Shown here: one piece after another, positions 52,519-61,824 of the stretch
How positions within the stretch are numbered: position 1 is the stretch's first letter
How the letters are laid out: each line of letters opens with the position of its first letter
Assembly (NCBI RefSeq): GCF_900100495.1
Contig: NZ_FNCT01000023.1
Coordinates: 18,754-82,753, forward strand
Length of the DNA stretch: 64,000 nucleotides
DNA from: Pseudomonas benzenivorans
GTDB taxonomy: Bacteria; Pseudomonadota; Gammaproteobacteria; Pseudomonadales; Pseudomonadaceae
Direction of reading: 5' to 3'
The notes under the pieces: generated by a model
Seen by the model: only the letters and a program-made list of their open reading frames with translations
The model's database searches: none
Told to the model about the DNA's origin: nothing
Translations under genes and position numbers: made by a program

Positions 52519-54063
52519 TCAGACCGAACGCAAGGTGTCGATCAGGTCGCTCATGAACTCCGGCGGCAACTGCGGCACCTGACCGGACGAGATCATCGCC
52601 ACCTTCTCGTCACGGCTCGCCTCGAAGAATCGGGCGGCGACGCCGCTCATCGAGATCAGGTACGCCCACTTCGCATCGGCCAGCCCGGCACCGGTCGCCA
52701 GGTCGTTGCCGACACCGGCGACATCGCCCATCGCGGTGCTGCCACTCTTGATGTCCCGCGCCGACTTGATCAGGTTCTCCTTGACCTTGGCCGGGGTCAG
52801 CGAGGCATCTTTCTCCAGCATCAACGCACAGATGCCGGCGATCTGCGGACTGGCCGCCGAGGTACCGCTGAAGAGGCCCCAGCCGTCTTCGGTGGAGCCG
52901 GTGGACGGGGCGATCTGGTCGAGCGAGCACCCCGGCTGCACCGGCAGCATGATCGAGGGCGCCTTGTTGCCGCCGATATTGACCGCCTTGCCGACCAGCC
53001 CGCAGACATCCGGCACCTTGCGCCCCGGATAGATCTTGCTGACGAAGCTGCTCGCATAGTTCGAGGCTTCGAAGGTCAGATCCGGATAATTGACGTGCGC
53101 GCCGCCAACCGCGACCACGTTCGGCATGCTGGCCGGGAAGCCGTAATGGCCATTACCGGCCGAGAAGCATACGACTATGCCGTCGTCGATGCAGAGCTGC
53201 ACTTCCTGCGCCAGCGCTTTCAGGTACGGACTCAGGGTGGCCCAGCTGGCCGTGCCTTTGTCGATGTCGTAGCCCCAGCTATTGGTGATGACGCGGGCTC
53301 CCGAACTGCGCGCCAGTTTGATCGAGTCGATAGGATCGCCCATCTTGATCGGCTGCAAGGTGATGTCTGGCGCGGTGGCGAAGATATTCGCCGCCTCGCC
53401 GGTGCCGTGACCGACCTCGTCGGTGTTGGCGTCGCTGGCGCCGGCGGCGAGCAGCGCGGCCAAGGTGCGGAAACCATGCTCGTTATAGAAGGCGTGCTTG
53501 TAGAAGCCGGTATCCGGCATCGCCACCTTGATGCCGCGGCCGGTCGCCCCGGTGCGATGGGTACGGGTCGCGCGCAACAGCAGCGCGACTTCATCGGGCA
53601 CGAAGAGGTAGCGATAGGCTCCGGCCGCGATGGGCGCCAATGGCGGCAAGGGGCTTGGCGCGAAGAAGGTCGGCGGCTGGGACAACGCCACGCCCTCGAT
53701 CAGATCGGCCAGATCACCCGGCGCCTGCAACAACGCCTGGTCGGCCGTGGCGTAGAACTCGATCTCAGGCCCCACGGCCTGGGCGACCTTCTCCTTCTTC
53801 AGCTTCTTCGAAAACACATCCTGGAACAGCTGCTTTTCGCCCGAAATCGATATCGTGGCGGCGCTGGTCGAGTGGATGGTGAAGCCGAGCCGTTGCAGCG
53901 CCGTGACCGAATCGCGGATATCTTCCGGCGTCGAACGGAAATTGCCGGCATGCTGGGTAATATCCTGTTCGCTTGCGTCGAACAACGATACGCCCCCCAC
54001 TGAACGCGGCGACACTACGGCGGTAACCAGTTCACCTTGTGGGTTGTTAGAGGCAGTAGCCAT
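52519..54063 (-). CDS. Subtilase (S8 family) serine protease with N-terminal propeptide
   Basis: The protein has 514 aa. ATG 54063 follows GGAGGGAA. The first 130 residues form a propeptide-like domain (ITQHAGNFRSTPEDIRDSVTALQRLGFTIHSTSAATISISGEKQLFQDVF). The catalytic triad is Asp in VAMPDTGF (near 184), His in DEVGHGTG (near 218) and Ser in SGTSAASPQIAG (near 400), with an Asn oxyanion residue in VVCFSAGNGHYGFPAS. There is no Sec signal peptide, so it may be cytoplasmic or exported by a leaderless route. The next gene upstream encodes a stand-alone copy of the propeptide fold. Confidence 0.88.
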   Translation of the reverse strand: MATASNNPQGELVTAVVSPRSVGGVSLFDASEQDITQHAGNFRSTPEDIRDSVTALQRLGFTIHSTSAATISISGEKQLFQDVFSKKLKKEKVAQAVGPEIEFYATADQALLQAPGDLADLIEGVALSQPPTFFAPSPLPPLAPIAAGAYRYLFVPDEVALLLRATRTHRTGATGRGIKVAMPDTGFYKHAFYNEHGFRTLAALLAAGASDANTDEVGHGTGEAANIFATAPDITLQPIKMGDPIDSIKLARSSGARVITNSWGYDIDKGTASWATLSPYLKALAQEVQLCIDDGIVVCFSAGNGHYGFPASMPNVVAVGGAHVNYPDLTFEASNYASSFVSKIYPGRKVPDVCGLVGKAVNIGGNKAPSIMLPVQPGCSLDQIAPSTGSTEDGWGLFSGTSAASPQIAGICALMLEKDASLTPAKVKENLIKSARDIKSGSTAMGDVAGVGNDLATGAGLADAKWAYLISMSGVAARFFEASRDEKVAMISSGQVPQLPPEFMSDLIDTLRSV

Positions 54064-54135
54064 AAGAATTCCCTCCCTGGGAATGCAAAGAATATGACCC
54101 GCCGGTCTTGGCGGGCCGCTTGTTCCCACGGCGAA

Positions 54136-54471
54136 CTACGAGAAGTATTGTGGACGAGGCGCCGGCAACACCGTGGCCAGCCAGGCACACCAGGCCGATG
54201 GAACCGTCGGTGGCGACGACCATCGATAATCCGCATCGCGGTACTCGAGGCAGGCCTTGAAGACGCGCTCGAAACGCTCCTTCGGCGCTGTCAGCAGCAG
54301 CGTGGCAGTGCCGCTGACCCGCACAACGAAACCGGCCGCGGACAAGGTGTCGAGCGCTTCCTGCTGGACGCCAGCGGACACGACCAGCAACTGGTCGGGC
54401 GCAAAGTCAGGATCGGCGAACGAACGCCCCTGGGGGTCTTTCAGATAGGCAACAAGCTGGATATCGGTCAT
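54136..54471 (-). CDS. Stand-alone subtilase-propeptide-like protein
   Basis: The protein has 111 aa. Its central part (ALDTLSAAGFVVRVSGTATLLLTAPKERFERVFKA) matches the subtilase propeptide (ALQRLGFTIHSTSAATISISGEKQLFQDVFSKK) in length, strand order and key residues. It lies 72 bp upstream of the protease on the same strand, so the two are likely co-transcribed. A foldase or inhibitor of the protease is the natural guess. The last 25 residues are Trp/Pro-rich and unassigned. Confidence 0.6.
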   Translation of the reverse strand: MTDIQLVAYLKDPQGRSFADPDFAPDQLLVVSAGVQQEALDTLSAAGFVVRVSGTATLLLTAPKERFERVFKACLEYRDADYRWSSPPTVPSAWCAWLATVLPAPRPQYFS

Positions 54472-54814
54472 GGCCAGCCTCGTCCTGAAACTAACACTAT
54501 ACCGAGCGTGAAATTACCGCTGATCACGCGGTGAAACACCTAGTAAATCTGGACCCGGCATTACCAATCCGCAACCCGGTGCGGACTAATCCGACCAACG
54601 TAGTCGACGGGCCGCAACCGCAGGCGACAGCGTGTTGGCGTCATGGCCGCGCAGGGCCGCGGCCTGGATTCGCGCGCAGCTGCTTCGCTCCCCCAAGACG
54701 GCGCGCACCGCTACGGTTTCCGGGCCCAGGCGCAATGCAGCGCTTGCGGCCATGCCGCTCAGTCGACAAGCTAGACGGATACCCAACGCCCCCTACGCAG
54801 AGGCCACGTTATTC
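54472..54814. other. Gene-poor interval upstream of the rhamnose operon
   Basis: No convincing gene. The frame that continues the rmlB reading frame back to 54632 is Arg/Ala-rich and extends N-terminal to the true RmlB start, so it is rejected. The interval should hold the divergent promoters of the protease pair and of rmlBADC. Confidence 0.5.
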
Positions 54815-55885
54815 ATGCGCATCCTGGTCACCGGCGGCGCCGGCTTCATCGGCTCGGCACTGGTCCGCCACCTGCTGAACCACAGCGAACACCAGGTGCT
54901 CAACCTGGACAAGCTGACCTATGCCGGCAACCTGGAATCCCTGGCCGGCGTGGCGGGCCACCCGCGCTACCGGTTCCTCCGTGCCGACATCGGCGACCAG
55001 GCCAAGGTGGCGCAGGCGCTCGCCGAGTTCCAGCCGGATGCCATCCTGCACCTGGCCGCCGAATCCCACGTCGACCGTTCCATCGACGGCCCGGCGGCCT
55101 TCATCCAGACCAATATCGTCGGCACCTACAGCCTGCTGGAGGCCAGCCGCGCCTACTGGCTGGACCTGCCGGAGGCGCGTCGGCAGGCCTTCCGCTTCCA
55201 TCACGTGTCCACCGACGAGGTGTACGGCGACCTGCACGCCGGCGCCGCCCCGTTCAGCGAAACCACGCCCTATGCGCCCAGCTCGCCCTACTCGGCGAGC
55301 AAGGCGGCGTCCGACCACCTGGTGCGCGCCTGGCAGCGCACCTATGGCGTGCCGGTGCTGCTGAGCAACTGCTCGAACAACTACGGTCCCTACCAGTTTC
55401 CGGAAAAGCTGATCCCGCTGGCGATCCTCAATGCCCTGGAGGGCAAGCCGCTGCCGGTCTATGGCGATGGCCAGCAGGTGCGCGACTGGCTGTACGTCGA
55501 GGACCATGCGCGCGCCCTGGTGCAGGTTCTGACCCGCGGCCAGGTCGGCGAGACCTACAATATCGGCGGGCATAGCCAGCGGAAGAACCTCGACGTGGTG
55601 CGCAGCATCTGCACGCTGCTGGACGAACTGGCGCCGCGTCAGCACGCCGGCTCCTACCAGGAGCTGATCAGCTTTGTCGCCGACCGGCCCGGCCACGACC
55701 GGCGCTACGCCATAGACGCCGGCAAGATCGAGCGCGAACTCGGCTGGACGCCGCAGGAAACCTTCGAAAGCGGCCTGCGTAAGACCGTGCGCTGGTACCT
55801 CGACAATCTCGACTGGTGCCGCCACGTGCAGGACGGCAGCTACAGGCGCGAACGACTGGGTGCTCTCAAGGAGCCTGGCGCATGA
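54815..55885 (+). CDS. rmlB: dTDP-glucose 4,6-dehydratase
   Basis: The protein has 356 aa. ATG 54815 begins MRILVTGGAGFIGSALVRHLL, the Rossmann NAD motif. The catalytic Asp-Glu is in HVSTDEVYGDL and Tyr-Lys in YSASKAASDHL, followed by NCSNNYGPYQFPEKLIPL. Second enzyme of dTDP-L-rhamnose synthesis. The genes that follow are rmlA, rmlC and rmlD, each overlapping the last by four bases. Rhamnose feeds LPS core, O-antigen or rhamnolipid. Confidence 0.97.
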   Translation: MRILVTGGAGFIGSALVRHLLNHSEHQVLNLDKLTYAGNLESLAGVAGHPRYRFLRADIGDQAKVAQALAEFQPDAILHLAAESHVDRSIDGPAAFIQTNIVGTYSLLEASRAYWLDLPEARRQAFRFHHVSTDEVYGDLHAGAAPFSETTPYAPSSPYSASKAASDHLVRAWQRTYGVPVLLSNCSNNYGPYQFPEKLIPLAILNALEGKPLPVYGDGQQVRDWLYVEDHARALVQVLTRGQVGETYNIGGHSQRKNLDVVRSICTLLDELAPRQHAGSYQELISFVADRPGHDRRYAIDAGKIERELGWTPQETFESGLRKTVRWYLDNLDWCRHVQDGSYRRERLGALKEPGA

Positions 55886-56754
55886 AAGGCATCATCCTCG
55901 CCGGCGGCTCCGGCAGCCGCCTGCATCCGATCACCCTCGGCGTATCCAAGCAGCTGCTGCCGGTCTACGACAAGCCGATGATCTACTACCCGCTGTCGGT
56001 GCTGATGCTCGCCGGCATCCGCGAGATCCTGATCATCTCCACCCCCCACGACCTGCCGCAGTTCCGGAAACTGCTCGGCGACGGCAGCCAGTTCGGCGTG
56101 CATTTCGCCTATGCCGAGCAGCCCAGGCCGGAAGGGCTGGCCCAGGCCTTGCTGATCGGCGAGTCGTTCATCGGCAGCGACTCGGTGTGCCTGATCCTCG
56201 GCGACAACATCTTCCATGGCCAGCATTTCACCGAGAAGCTCCTGCGCGCCGCCGCCCAGCCCAGCGGCGCCACGGTGTTCGGCTACTGGGTCAAGGACCC
56301 GCAGCGCTTCGGCGTGGTCGAGTTCGATGCCCAGGGCAAGGCCGTCTCCATCGAGGAGAAACCCGAGCGGCCGAAGTCCAGCTACGCCGTCACCGGACTG
56401 TACTTCTACGACAACCGGGTGATCGAGATCGCCAAGGCGGTCAAGCCCTCGGCCCGCGGCGAACTGGAAATCACCGACGTCAACAACGCCTATCTCGCCC
56501 GCGGCGAACTGCGCGTCGAGCGTTTCGGCCGCGGTTTCGCCTGGCTCGATACCGGTACCCACGACAGCCTGCTCGACGCCTCGCAGTACGTGCAGACCAT
56601 CGAGCACCGCCAGGGCCTGAAGGTCGCCTGCCCGGAGGAGATTGCCTACCAACAAGGCTGGATCGACCGGCACAAGCTGCTCGAGCGGGCCCAGGCGTTC
56701 GGCAAGAGCGACTACGGCCAGTACCTGTTCGACCTGGCCAGGGAATCGCCATGA
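55882..56754 (+). CDS. rmlA: Glucose-1-phosphate thymidylyltransferase
   Basis: The protein has 290 aa, typical length. ATG 55882 overlaps the rmlB stop and has AAGGAG upstream. Nucleotidyltransferase signature: GIILAGGSGSRLHPITLGVSKQLLPVYDKPMIYYPLS. LILGDNIFHG and AWLDTGTHDSLLDASQ follow. It makes dTDP-glucose from dTTP and glucose-1-phosphate and is feedback-inhibited by dTDP-rhamnose in characterised homologues. Confidence 0.97.
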   Translation: MKGIILAGGSGSRLHPITLGVSKQLLPVYDKPMIYYPLSVLMLAGIREILIISTPHDLPQFRKLLGDGSQFGVHFAYAEQPRPEGLAQALLIGESFIGSDSVCLILGDNIFHGQHFTEKLLRAAAQPSGATVFGYWVKDPQRFGVVEFDAQGKAVSIEEKPERPKSSYAVTGLYFYDNRVIEIAKAVKPSARGELEITDVNNAYLARGELRVERFGRGFAWLDTGTHDSLLDASQYVQTIEHRQGLKVACPEEIAYQQGWIDRHKLLERAQAFGKSDYGQYLFDLARESP

Positions 56755-57296
56755 AGGTCATCGCCACCCGCCTGCCGGAGGTGCTGATCCTCGAGCCCAA
56801 GGTGTTCGCCGACGAGCGCGGGTTCTTCTTCGAGAGCTTCAACGCGCGCGCCTTCCACGAGGCCACCGGCGTGGACTGCAGCTTCGTCCAGGACAACCAT
56901 TCGCGCTCGCAGCGCGGCGTGTTGCGCGGCCTGCATTACCAGGTGCGGCAGGCCCAGGGCAAGTTGATCCGGGTGATCGCCGGCGAGGTCTACGACGTGG
57001 CGGTGGACGTCCGCCGCGGCTCGCCGACCTTCGGCCAGTGGAACGGCGTGCAGCTGTCCGCCGAGAACAAGCGCCAGCTGTGGCTGCCGGAAGGCTTCGC
57101 CCATGGCTTCCTGGTGCTCAGCGAATTCGCCGAGCTGCTCTACAAGACCACCGACTACTACGCCCCGGCCCATGAGCGCTGCATCCGCTGGGACGACCCG
57201 ACGCTGGCCATCGACTGGCCGCTCGCCGGCCCCCCGCTGCTGTCGACCAAGGACCGGGCCGGCCTCGCCCTGGCCGACGCCGAGCCGTTCCCATGA
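56751..57296 (+). CDS. rmlC: dTDP-4-dehydrorhamnose 3,5-epimerase
   Basis: The protein has 181 aa. Its ATG overlaps the rmlA stop. Cupin motifs are FVQDNHSRSQRGVLRGLHYQ (catalytic His), DVAVDVRRGSPTFGQW and LWLPEGFAHGFLVLSE with the Tyr in LYKTTDYYAP. Third step of the pathway. Confidence 0.97.
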   Translation: MKVIATRLPEVLILEPKVFADERGFFFESFNARAFHEATGVDCSFVQDNHSRSQRGVLRGLHYQVRQAQGKLIRVIAGEVYDVAVDVRRGSPTFGQWNGVQLSAENKRQLWLPEGFAHGFLVLSEFAELLYKTTDYYAPAHERCIRWDDPTLAIDWPLAGPPLLSTKDRAGLALADAEPFP

Positions 57297-58162
57297 GGAT
57301 CCTCCTGCTCGGCGCACAGGGCCAGCTCAGCCGCGAACTGCAGCTGTGCCTGCAGGATCAGGCCGAGCTGATCGTCATGGGCCGTGACCGCCTCGATCTG
57401 GCCCAGCCCGAACAGATTCGCCGGCGCGTGCGCCAGCTGCGCCCCACCCTGCTGATCAACGCCGCCGCCTACACCGCCGTCGACCAGGCCGAGCGCGAGC
57501 CCGAAGCGGCCTTCGCGCTCAACGCCACGGCGCCGGCGGTGCTCGCCGAGGAAGCCGCCGCGCTGGGTGCGCCCTTGATCCACTACTCCAGCGACTACGT
57601 GTTCGACGGCCGCAAGGCGACGCCCTACAGCGAGGACGACCCGCCCAACCCGCTCAACGTCTACGGCCGCAGCAAGCTGGCCGGCGAGCGGGCGATCCAG
57701 GCGGTCGGCGGCGCGCACCTGATCCTGCGCAGCAGCTGGGTCTATTCGCTGCACGGAGGCAATTTCCTGCTGACCGTGCAACGCCTGCTGCAGGAGCGCG
57801 AGGAACTCGCGGTAGTCGCCGACCAGATCGGCGCGCCGACCTGGGCCGGCAGCATCGCCCGCGCCAGCGCCCAGCTGATCCAGTCCTGGCACAGCGGCCA
57901 GGACGGACCCTGGGGCCTCTATCACCTCTGCGCCCAGGGCGAGACCTCCTGGTTCGGCTTCGCCAGCGCGATCGCCGAACAGTTGCGCGCCCAAGGCAAG
58001 GTCGTCGCCCGCCTGCAGCCGATCCCCAGCAGCGGCTACCCGACCCCGGCGCAGCGGCCGCTCAACTCGCGCCTCGACTGCCGCCGCCTGCGGCGCGACT
58101 GGCAGGTGCAGCTGCCGGACTGGCACGCGGCCTTGCTGGAATGCCTGCGCAGCCCCCGCTAA
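57293..58162 (+). CDS. rmlD: dTDP-4-dehydrorhamnose reductase
   Basis: The protein has 289 aa. Its ATG overlaps the rmlC stop. N-terminus MRILLLGAQGQLSRELQ (Rossmann), then INAAAYTAVDQAE, HYSSDYVFDG and the Tyr/Lys pair in NVYGRSKLAGE. It reduces the last intermediate to dTDP-L-rhamnose. It ends the operon; a new transcription unit begins at 58211. Confidence 0.97.
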   Translation: MRILLLGAQGQLSRELQLCLQDQAELIVMGRDRLDLAQPEQIRRRVRQLRPTLLINAAAYTAVDQAEREPEAAFALNATAPAVLAEEAAALGAPLIHYSSDYVFDGRKATPYSEDDPPNPLNVYGRSKLAGERAIQAVGGAHLILRSSWVYSLHGGNFLLTVQRLLQEREELAVVADQIGAPTWAGSIARASAQLIQSWHSGQDGPWGLYHLCAQGETSWFGFASAIAEQLRAQGKVVARLQPIPSSGYPTPAQRPLNSRLDCRRLRRDWQVQLPDWHAALLECLRSPR

Positions 58163-58210
58163 GCGCGCGCGAAGGTGCATAATGCGCGCGTTACCCGGAC
58201 GCTTGATTCC

Positions 58211-60028
58211 ATGACCGCAACCATCCGCCCCCCCAAACGTCCACGCTGGCGCAGCCTGGCGTTGCTCGCCCTGCTCCTCGCCCCGCTGCTCTGGCCGCTG
58301 CAACAGTTGGCCGAGCGCTATTACAGCGATGTGCTGAACGAGCAGAACCGCCAGACCCTCGACCTCTACGTGGCCAACCTGCTCGGCACCCTGCGCCGCT
58401 ACGAAGTGCTGCCGCAGATCCTCGGCGACCTGCCGGCCTTGCGCAGCGTGCTGCAGCAGCCGCACGACGGCGCCGCCCTGAGCCGCGCCAACCAACTGCT
58501 GCAACAGGTACGCGAGCAGACCGGCGCCGACGTGATCTACCTGATGGGGCCGGACGGCAAGACCCTGGCCGCCTCCAACTGGGACCGCAAGGACAGCTTC
58601 GTCGACCGCAACTTCGCCTTCCGCCCGTATTTCCGCGAGGCGATTGCCGGCCGCCCCGGGCGCTTCTTCGGCCTCGGCACCACCTCCGGCAAACGCGGTT
58701 ACTACTTCGCCGCCGCGGTACGCGAAGGGGCGGACAACCTCGGCGCCCTGGTGGTCAAGGTCGACCTGGACCACACCGAAACCCTCTGGGGCAACACCCC
58801 GGAGCAATTGCTGGTGACCGATGCCAACGGCGTGGTGATCCTCACCTCGCGCAGCGACTGGCGCTTCCATGCCAGCCGCCCGCTGGATGGCGCCGAGCGT
58901 GCCGCCATCGCCGCCAACATCCCTTACCCGACCCAGTCGCCGCCGCCGCTGCAGCTCGACCCGCAGACCTGGATCCGGCAGAGCCGCGAACTGGCGGAAA
59001 CCGGCTGGACGGTGAGCATCCTCGCCCCGCGCAGCCTGATCGACCGCCCGGTGCGCAACGCGGTGGCCGCTGGCGGCGGCAGCCTGTTGCTGCTGATACT
59101 GCTGCTCGGCCTGCTGATGCAGCGGCGCCGCCACTACCTCGAGCGCATCGCCCTGGATGCCCGCGCCCGCCAGGAGCTGGAGCAGCGCGTGCAGGAGCGC
59201 ACCCAGGACCTGGAGCTGCTCAACAGCCGCCTGAAGCAGGAGGTGCTGGAGCGTGAGCAGGCCCAGCAGGAGCTGGTGCGTGCGCAGGACGAACTGGTCC
59301 AGGCCGGCAAGCTCTCGGCCCTCGGCACCATGAGCGCGAGCATCAGCCACGAACTCAACCAGCCGCTGGCGGCGATCCGCAGCTACGCCGACAACGCCGG
59401 CGTGCTGCTCGACCACCAGCGCACCGAGGATGCGCGCGGCAACCTCAGGCTGATCAGCCAGCTGACCGAACGCATGGCCTCGATCATCGCCCACCTGCGC
59501 GCCTTCGCCCGCCGCGACCGCCACGCCCCGGAAAGCGTCGCCCTGCAACCGGCCATCGACGACGCCCTGGCGCTGCTGGCCAAGCGCCGCCGGGCCATGC
59601 AGGTCGAGCTGATCCGCGACCTGCCGGAGGCCACCCTGTGGGTCCAGGCCGGCGAGACCCGCCTGCGCCAGGTGCTCGGCAACCTGCTGGCGAATGCCCT
59701 CGACGCCCTGGGCGAGATCGCCCCGCCGCGACGGATCTGGATCAGCGCCGAACCCACCGCAACCGGCGTCGACCTGCACCTGCGCGACAACGGCCCGGGC
59801 TTCTCCAGCGAGGCCCTGCAACGGGCCCGCGAGCCCTTCTTCACCACCAAGACCAGTGCCCAGGGGCTCGGCCTCGGCCTGGCGATTTGCGATACCCTGA
59901 TGCGTGCCCTCGGCGGCGAACTACTGTTCGCCAACCACCCCGACGGCGGCGCCCAGTTGACCCTGCGCCTGCGCGCCGCCGAACATGGCACGCAGCGCTC
60001 GCTGAAAGACGTCGCCAGCGAGAGCTGA
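58211..60028 (+). CDS. dctB: C4-dicarboxylate sensor histidine kinase DctB
   Basis: The protein has 605 aa. ATG 58211 fits a basic N-terminus before the first membrane helix (residues about 15-33). A periplasmic double-PAS sensor (LYLMGPDGKTLAASNW, FVDRNFAFRPYF, GRFFGLGTTSGKRGYY) runs to about 280. A second helix follows, then a coiled coil, the H box SISHELNQPLAAIRSYADNA and the ATPase (NLLANALDAL, LRDNGPGF, GLGLGLAICDTL). Next to dctD and a dctPQM operon, it is DctB-like. Confidence 0.94.
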   Translation: MTATIRPPKRPRWRSLALLALLLAPLLWPLQQLAERYYSDVLNEQNRQTLDLYVANLLGTLRRYEVLPQILGDLPALRSVLQQPHDGAALSRANQLLQQVREQTGADVIYLMGPDGKTLAASNWDRKDSFVDRNFAFRPYFREAIAGRPGRFFGLGTTSGKRGYYFAAAVREGADNLGALVVKVDLDHTETLWGNTPEQLLVTDANGVVILTSRSDWRFHASRPLDGAERAAIAANIPYPTQSPPPLQLDPQTWIRQSRELAETGWTVSILAPRSLIDRPVRNAVAAGGGSLLLLILLLGLLMQRRRHYLERIALDARARQELEQRVQERTQDLELLNSRLKQEVLEREQAQQELVRAQDELVQAGKLSALGTMSASISHELNQPLAAIRSYADNAGVLLDHQRTEDARGNLRLISQLTERMASIIAHLRAFARRDRHAPESVALQPAIDDALALLAKRRRAMQVELIRDLPEATLWVQAGETRLRQVLGNLLANALDALGEIAPPRRIWISAEPTATGVDLHLRDNGPGFSSEALQRAREPFFTTKTSAQGLGLGLAICDTLMRALGGELLFANHPDGGAQLTLRLRAAEHGTQRSLKDVASES

Positions 60029-60108
60029 GGCGCAGCACCGGCCTGGCACGAAGCCTGCTTCGCTTGCCCAAACCCGGCCACTATCCGGCTGCTGGAGGAA
60101 TTAGCTGA

Positions 60109-61494
60109 ATGACCACCCTAGACCCGCGCATCCAGGTGCTGCTGATCGACGACGACCCGCACCTGCGCCAGGCCCTCAGCCAGACCCTCGACCTGGCCGG
60201 GCTGAAGGTCGCCAGCCTGGGCGAAGCCCAGGGCGTCGCCGCGCGCATCGAGCGCGACTGGCCGGGGGTGGTGGTCAGCGACATCCGCATGCCCGGCGTC
60301 GATGGCCTGGAGCTGCTCAAGCAGTTGCACGAGCAGGACGCGGAGCTGCCGGTGCTGCTGATCACCGGCCACGGCGACGTGCCGCTGGCGGTGCAGGCGA
60401 TGCGCGCCGGTGCCTACGACTTCCTCGAGAAACCCTTCGCCAGCGACGACCTGCTCGACAGCGTACGTCGCGCCCTGGCCCTGCGCCGCCTGGTGCTGGA
60501 GAACCGCAGCCTGCGCCTGGCCCTGGCCGATCGCCAGGCGCTCTCCGCGCGCCTGGTTGGCCAGTCGCCGGCGATGCAGCGCCTGCGCGAGCAGATCGGC
60601 GCCCTCGCCGGGATCGGCACCGACGTGTTGATCCTCGGCGAGACTGGCGCCGGCAAGGAGGTGGTGGCGCGCGCGCTGCACGACCTGTCGAACCGCCGCG
60701 ACGGCCCCTTCGTCGCGATCAACGCCGGCGCCCTGGCCGAATCGGTGGTGGAAAGCGAGCTGTTCGGCCACGAGCCCGGCGCCTTCACTGGCGCGCAGAA
60801 GCGCCGCATCGGCAAGTTCGAGTTCGCCAACGGCGGCACCCTGTTTCTCGACGAGATCGAGAGCATGAGCCTGGAGGTGCAGGTCAAGCTGCTGCGCCTG
60901 CTGCAGGAGCGGGTGGTCGAACGCCTCGGCGGCAACCAGTTGATCCCGCTGGATATCCGCATCATCGCCGCGACCAAGGAAGACCTGCGCCAGGCCGCCG
61001 ACCAGGGCCGCTTCCGCGCCGACCTGTACTACCGGCTGAACGTCGCGCCACTGCGCATCCCGCCGCTGCGCGAGCGCGGCGACGACATCCTGCTGCTGTT
61101 CCAGCACTTCGCCGACAGCGCCAGCGCCCGCCATGGCCTGCCGGTTCGCGAACTGCAACCGGGGCAGCGCGCCCTGCTGTTGCGCCACGCCTGGCCGGGC
61201 AACGTGCGCGAGTTGCAGAATGTCGCCGAACGCTTCGCCCTCGGCCTCGAGCTCGGACTGGAGCAGCACCTCGACAGCCAGCTGAACAGCGCGCCGCTGG
61301 CCGGCAGCCTCAACGAACAGGTGGAAGCCTTCGAGCGCGCGTTGATCGCCGCCGAACTGAGCCGCTCGCACAACTCGCTGCGCAGCCTGGCCGAAGCCCT
61401 CGGCGTGCCGCGCAAGACCCTGCACGACAAATTGCGCAAGCACGGGCTGAATTTCGCCGACGCTGGCGGAAGCTCGCCAGAGGACTTCGAATAA
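60109..61494 (+). CDS. dctD: C4-dicarboxylate response regulator DctD (sigma54 activator)
   Basis: The protein has 461 aa. Receiver domain with the phospho-Asp in VVVSDIRMPG and the acid pocket IDDD. The AAA+ domain has Walker A LGETGAGKE, the sigma54-contact motif GAFTGA, LFLDEIESM and an Arg finger. A C-terminal Fis-type HTH (SLRSLAEALGVPRKTLHDKLRKHGL) ends it. It should activate the sigma54 promoter at 61654 ahead of dctP. Confidence 0.96.
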   Translation: MTTLDPRIQVLLIDDDPHLRQALSQTLDLAGLKVASLGEAQGVAARIERDWPGVVVSDIRMPGVDGLELLKQLHEQDAELPVLLITGHGDVPLAVQAMRAGAYDFLEKPFASDDLLDSVRRALALRRLVLENRSLRLALADRQALSARLVGQSPAMQRLREQIGALAGIGTDVLILGETGAGKEVVARALHDLSNRRDGPFVAINAGALAESVVESELFGHEPGAFTGAQKRRIGKFEFANGGTLFLDEIESMSLEVQVKLLRLLQERVVERLGGNQLIPLDIRIIAATKEDLRQAADQGRFRADLYYRLNVAPLRIPPLRERGDDILLLFQHFADSASARHGLPVRELQPGQRALLLRHAWPGNVRELQNVAERFALGLELGLEQHLDSQLNSAPLAGSLNEQVEAFERALIAAELSRSHNSLRSLAEALGVPRKTLHDKLRKHGLNFADAGGSSPEDFE

Positions 61495-61517
61495 GCGGCG
61501 GATTTCCGCCAAATCCA

Positions 61518-61545
61518 GCGCATGCCACCGCGCAGCGGCATGCGC
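61518..61545. promoter_or_regulatory. Candidate DctD upstream activating site
   Basis: GCGCATGCC (61518-61526) and GGCATGCGC (61537-61545) form a perfect inverted repeat, 109-136 bp upstream of the sigma54 promoter. That is a usual distance for an enhancer-binding protein. It could also act as a weak terminator for dctD. Confidence 0.5.
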
Positions 61546-61653
61546 AGCAGCACCCGCGGCCCTCGCCGCAGCCCCTCGCGCCCCCGCCAGAAGGCCGCAC
61601 CCGCGGGGCCGCAGCGGTTTTCTGCGGGCCACACCGGCACACCGCCAGCAGAC

Positions 61654-61669
61654 TGGCATGCCGGTTGCT
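61654..61669 (+). promoter_or_regulatory. Sigma54 (-24/-12) promoter of dctPQM
   Basis: TGGCATG-N4-TTGCT matches the consensus TGGCACG-N4-TTGCW at all but one base with exact spacing. It lies between dctD, itself a sigma54 activator, and dctP, giving a leader of about 145 nt. Confidence 0.9.
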
Positions 61670-61824
61670 CTAGGTTCTTCCAGGCGAACCAACAAGTACA
61701 AGTCCAGGCCATCGCTGCCCAGCGTCCGTCGTTTTTCGGCAGGCCGCCTAGACTTGCTCTTGTTCGCCCGTTTTCCGCGCCACGGCGCTTAACGCGATAA
61801 CCAACAACAAGAGGAAGCACTCGC

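Noticed and set aside
57158..59821. 887-codon minus-strand frame opposite rmlC, rmlD and dctB
   Set aside because: Antisense of high-GC genes whose plus-strand products are clearly recognisable. Its Gln/Ala/Gly/Val-rich composition is typical of such shadows.
60118..61701. 527-codon minus-strand frame opposite dctD
   Set aside because: Same antisense effect; dctD on the plus strand has all expected motifs.
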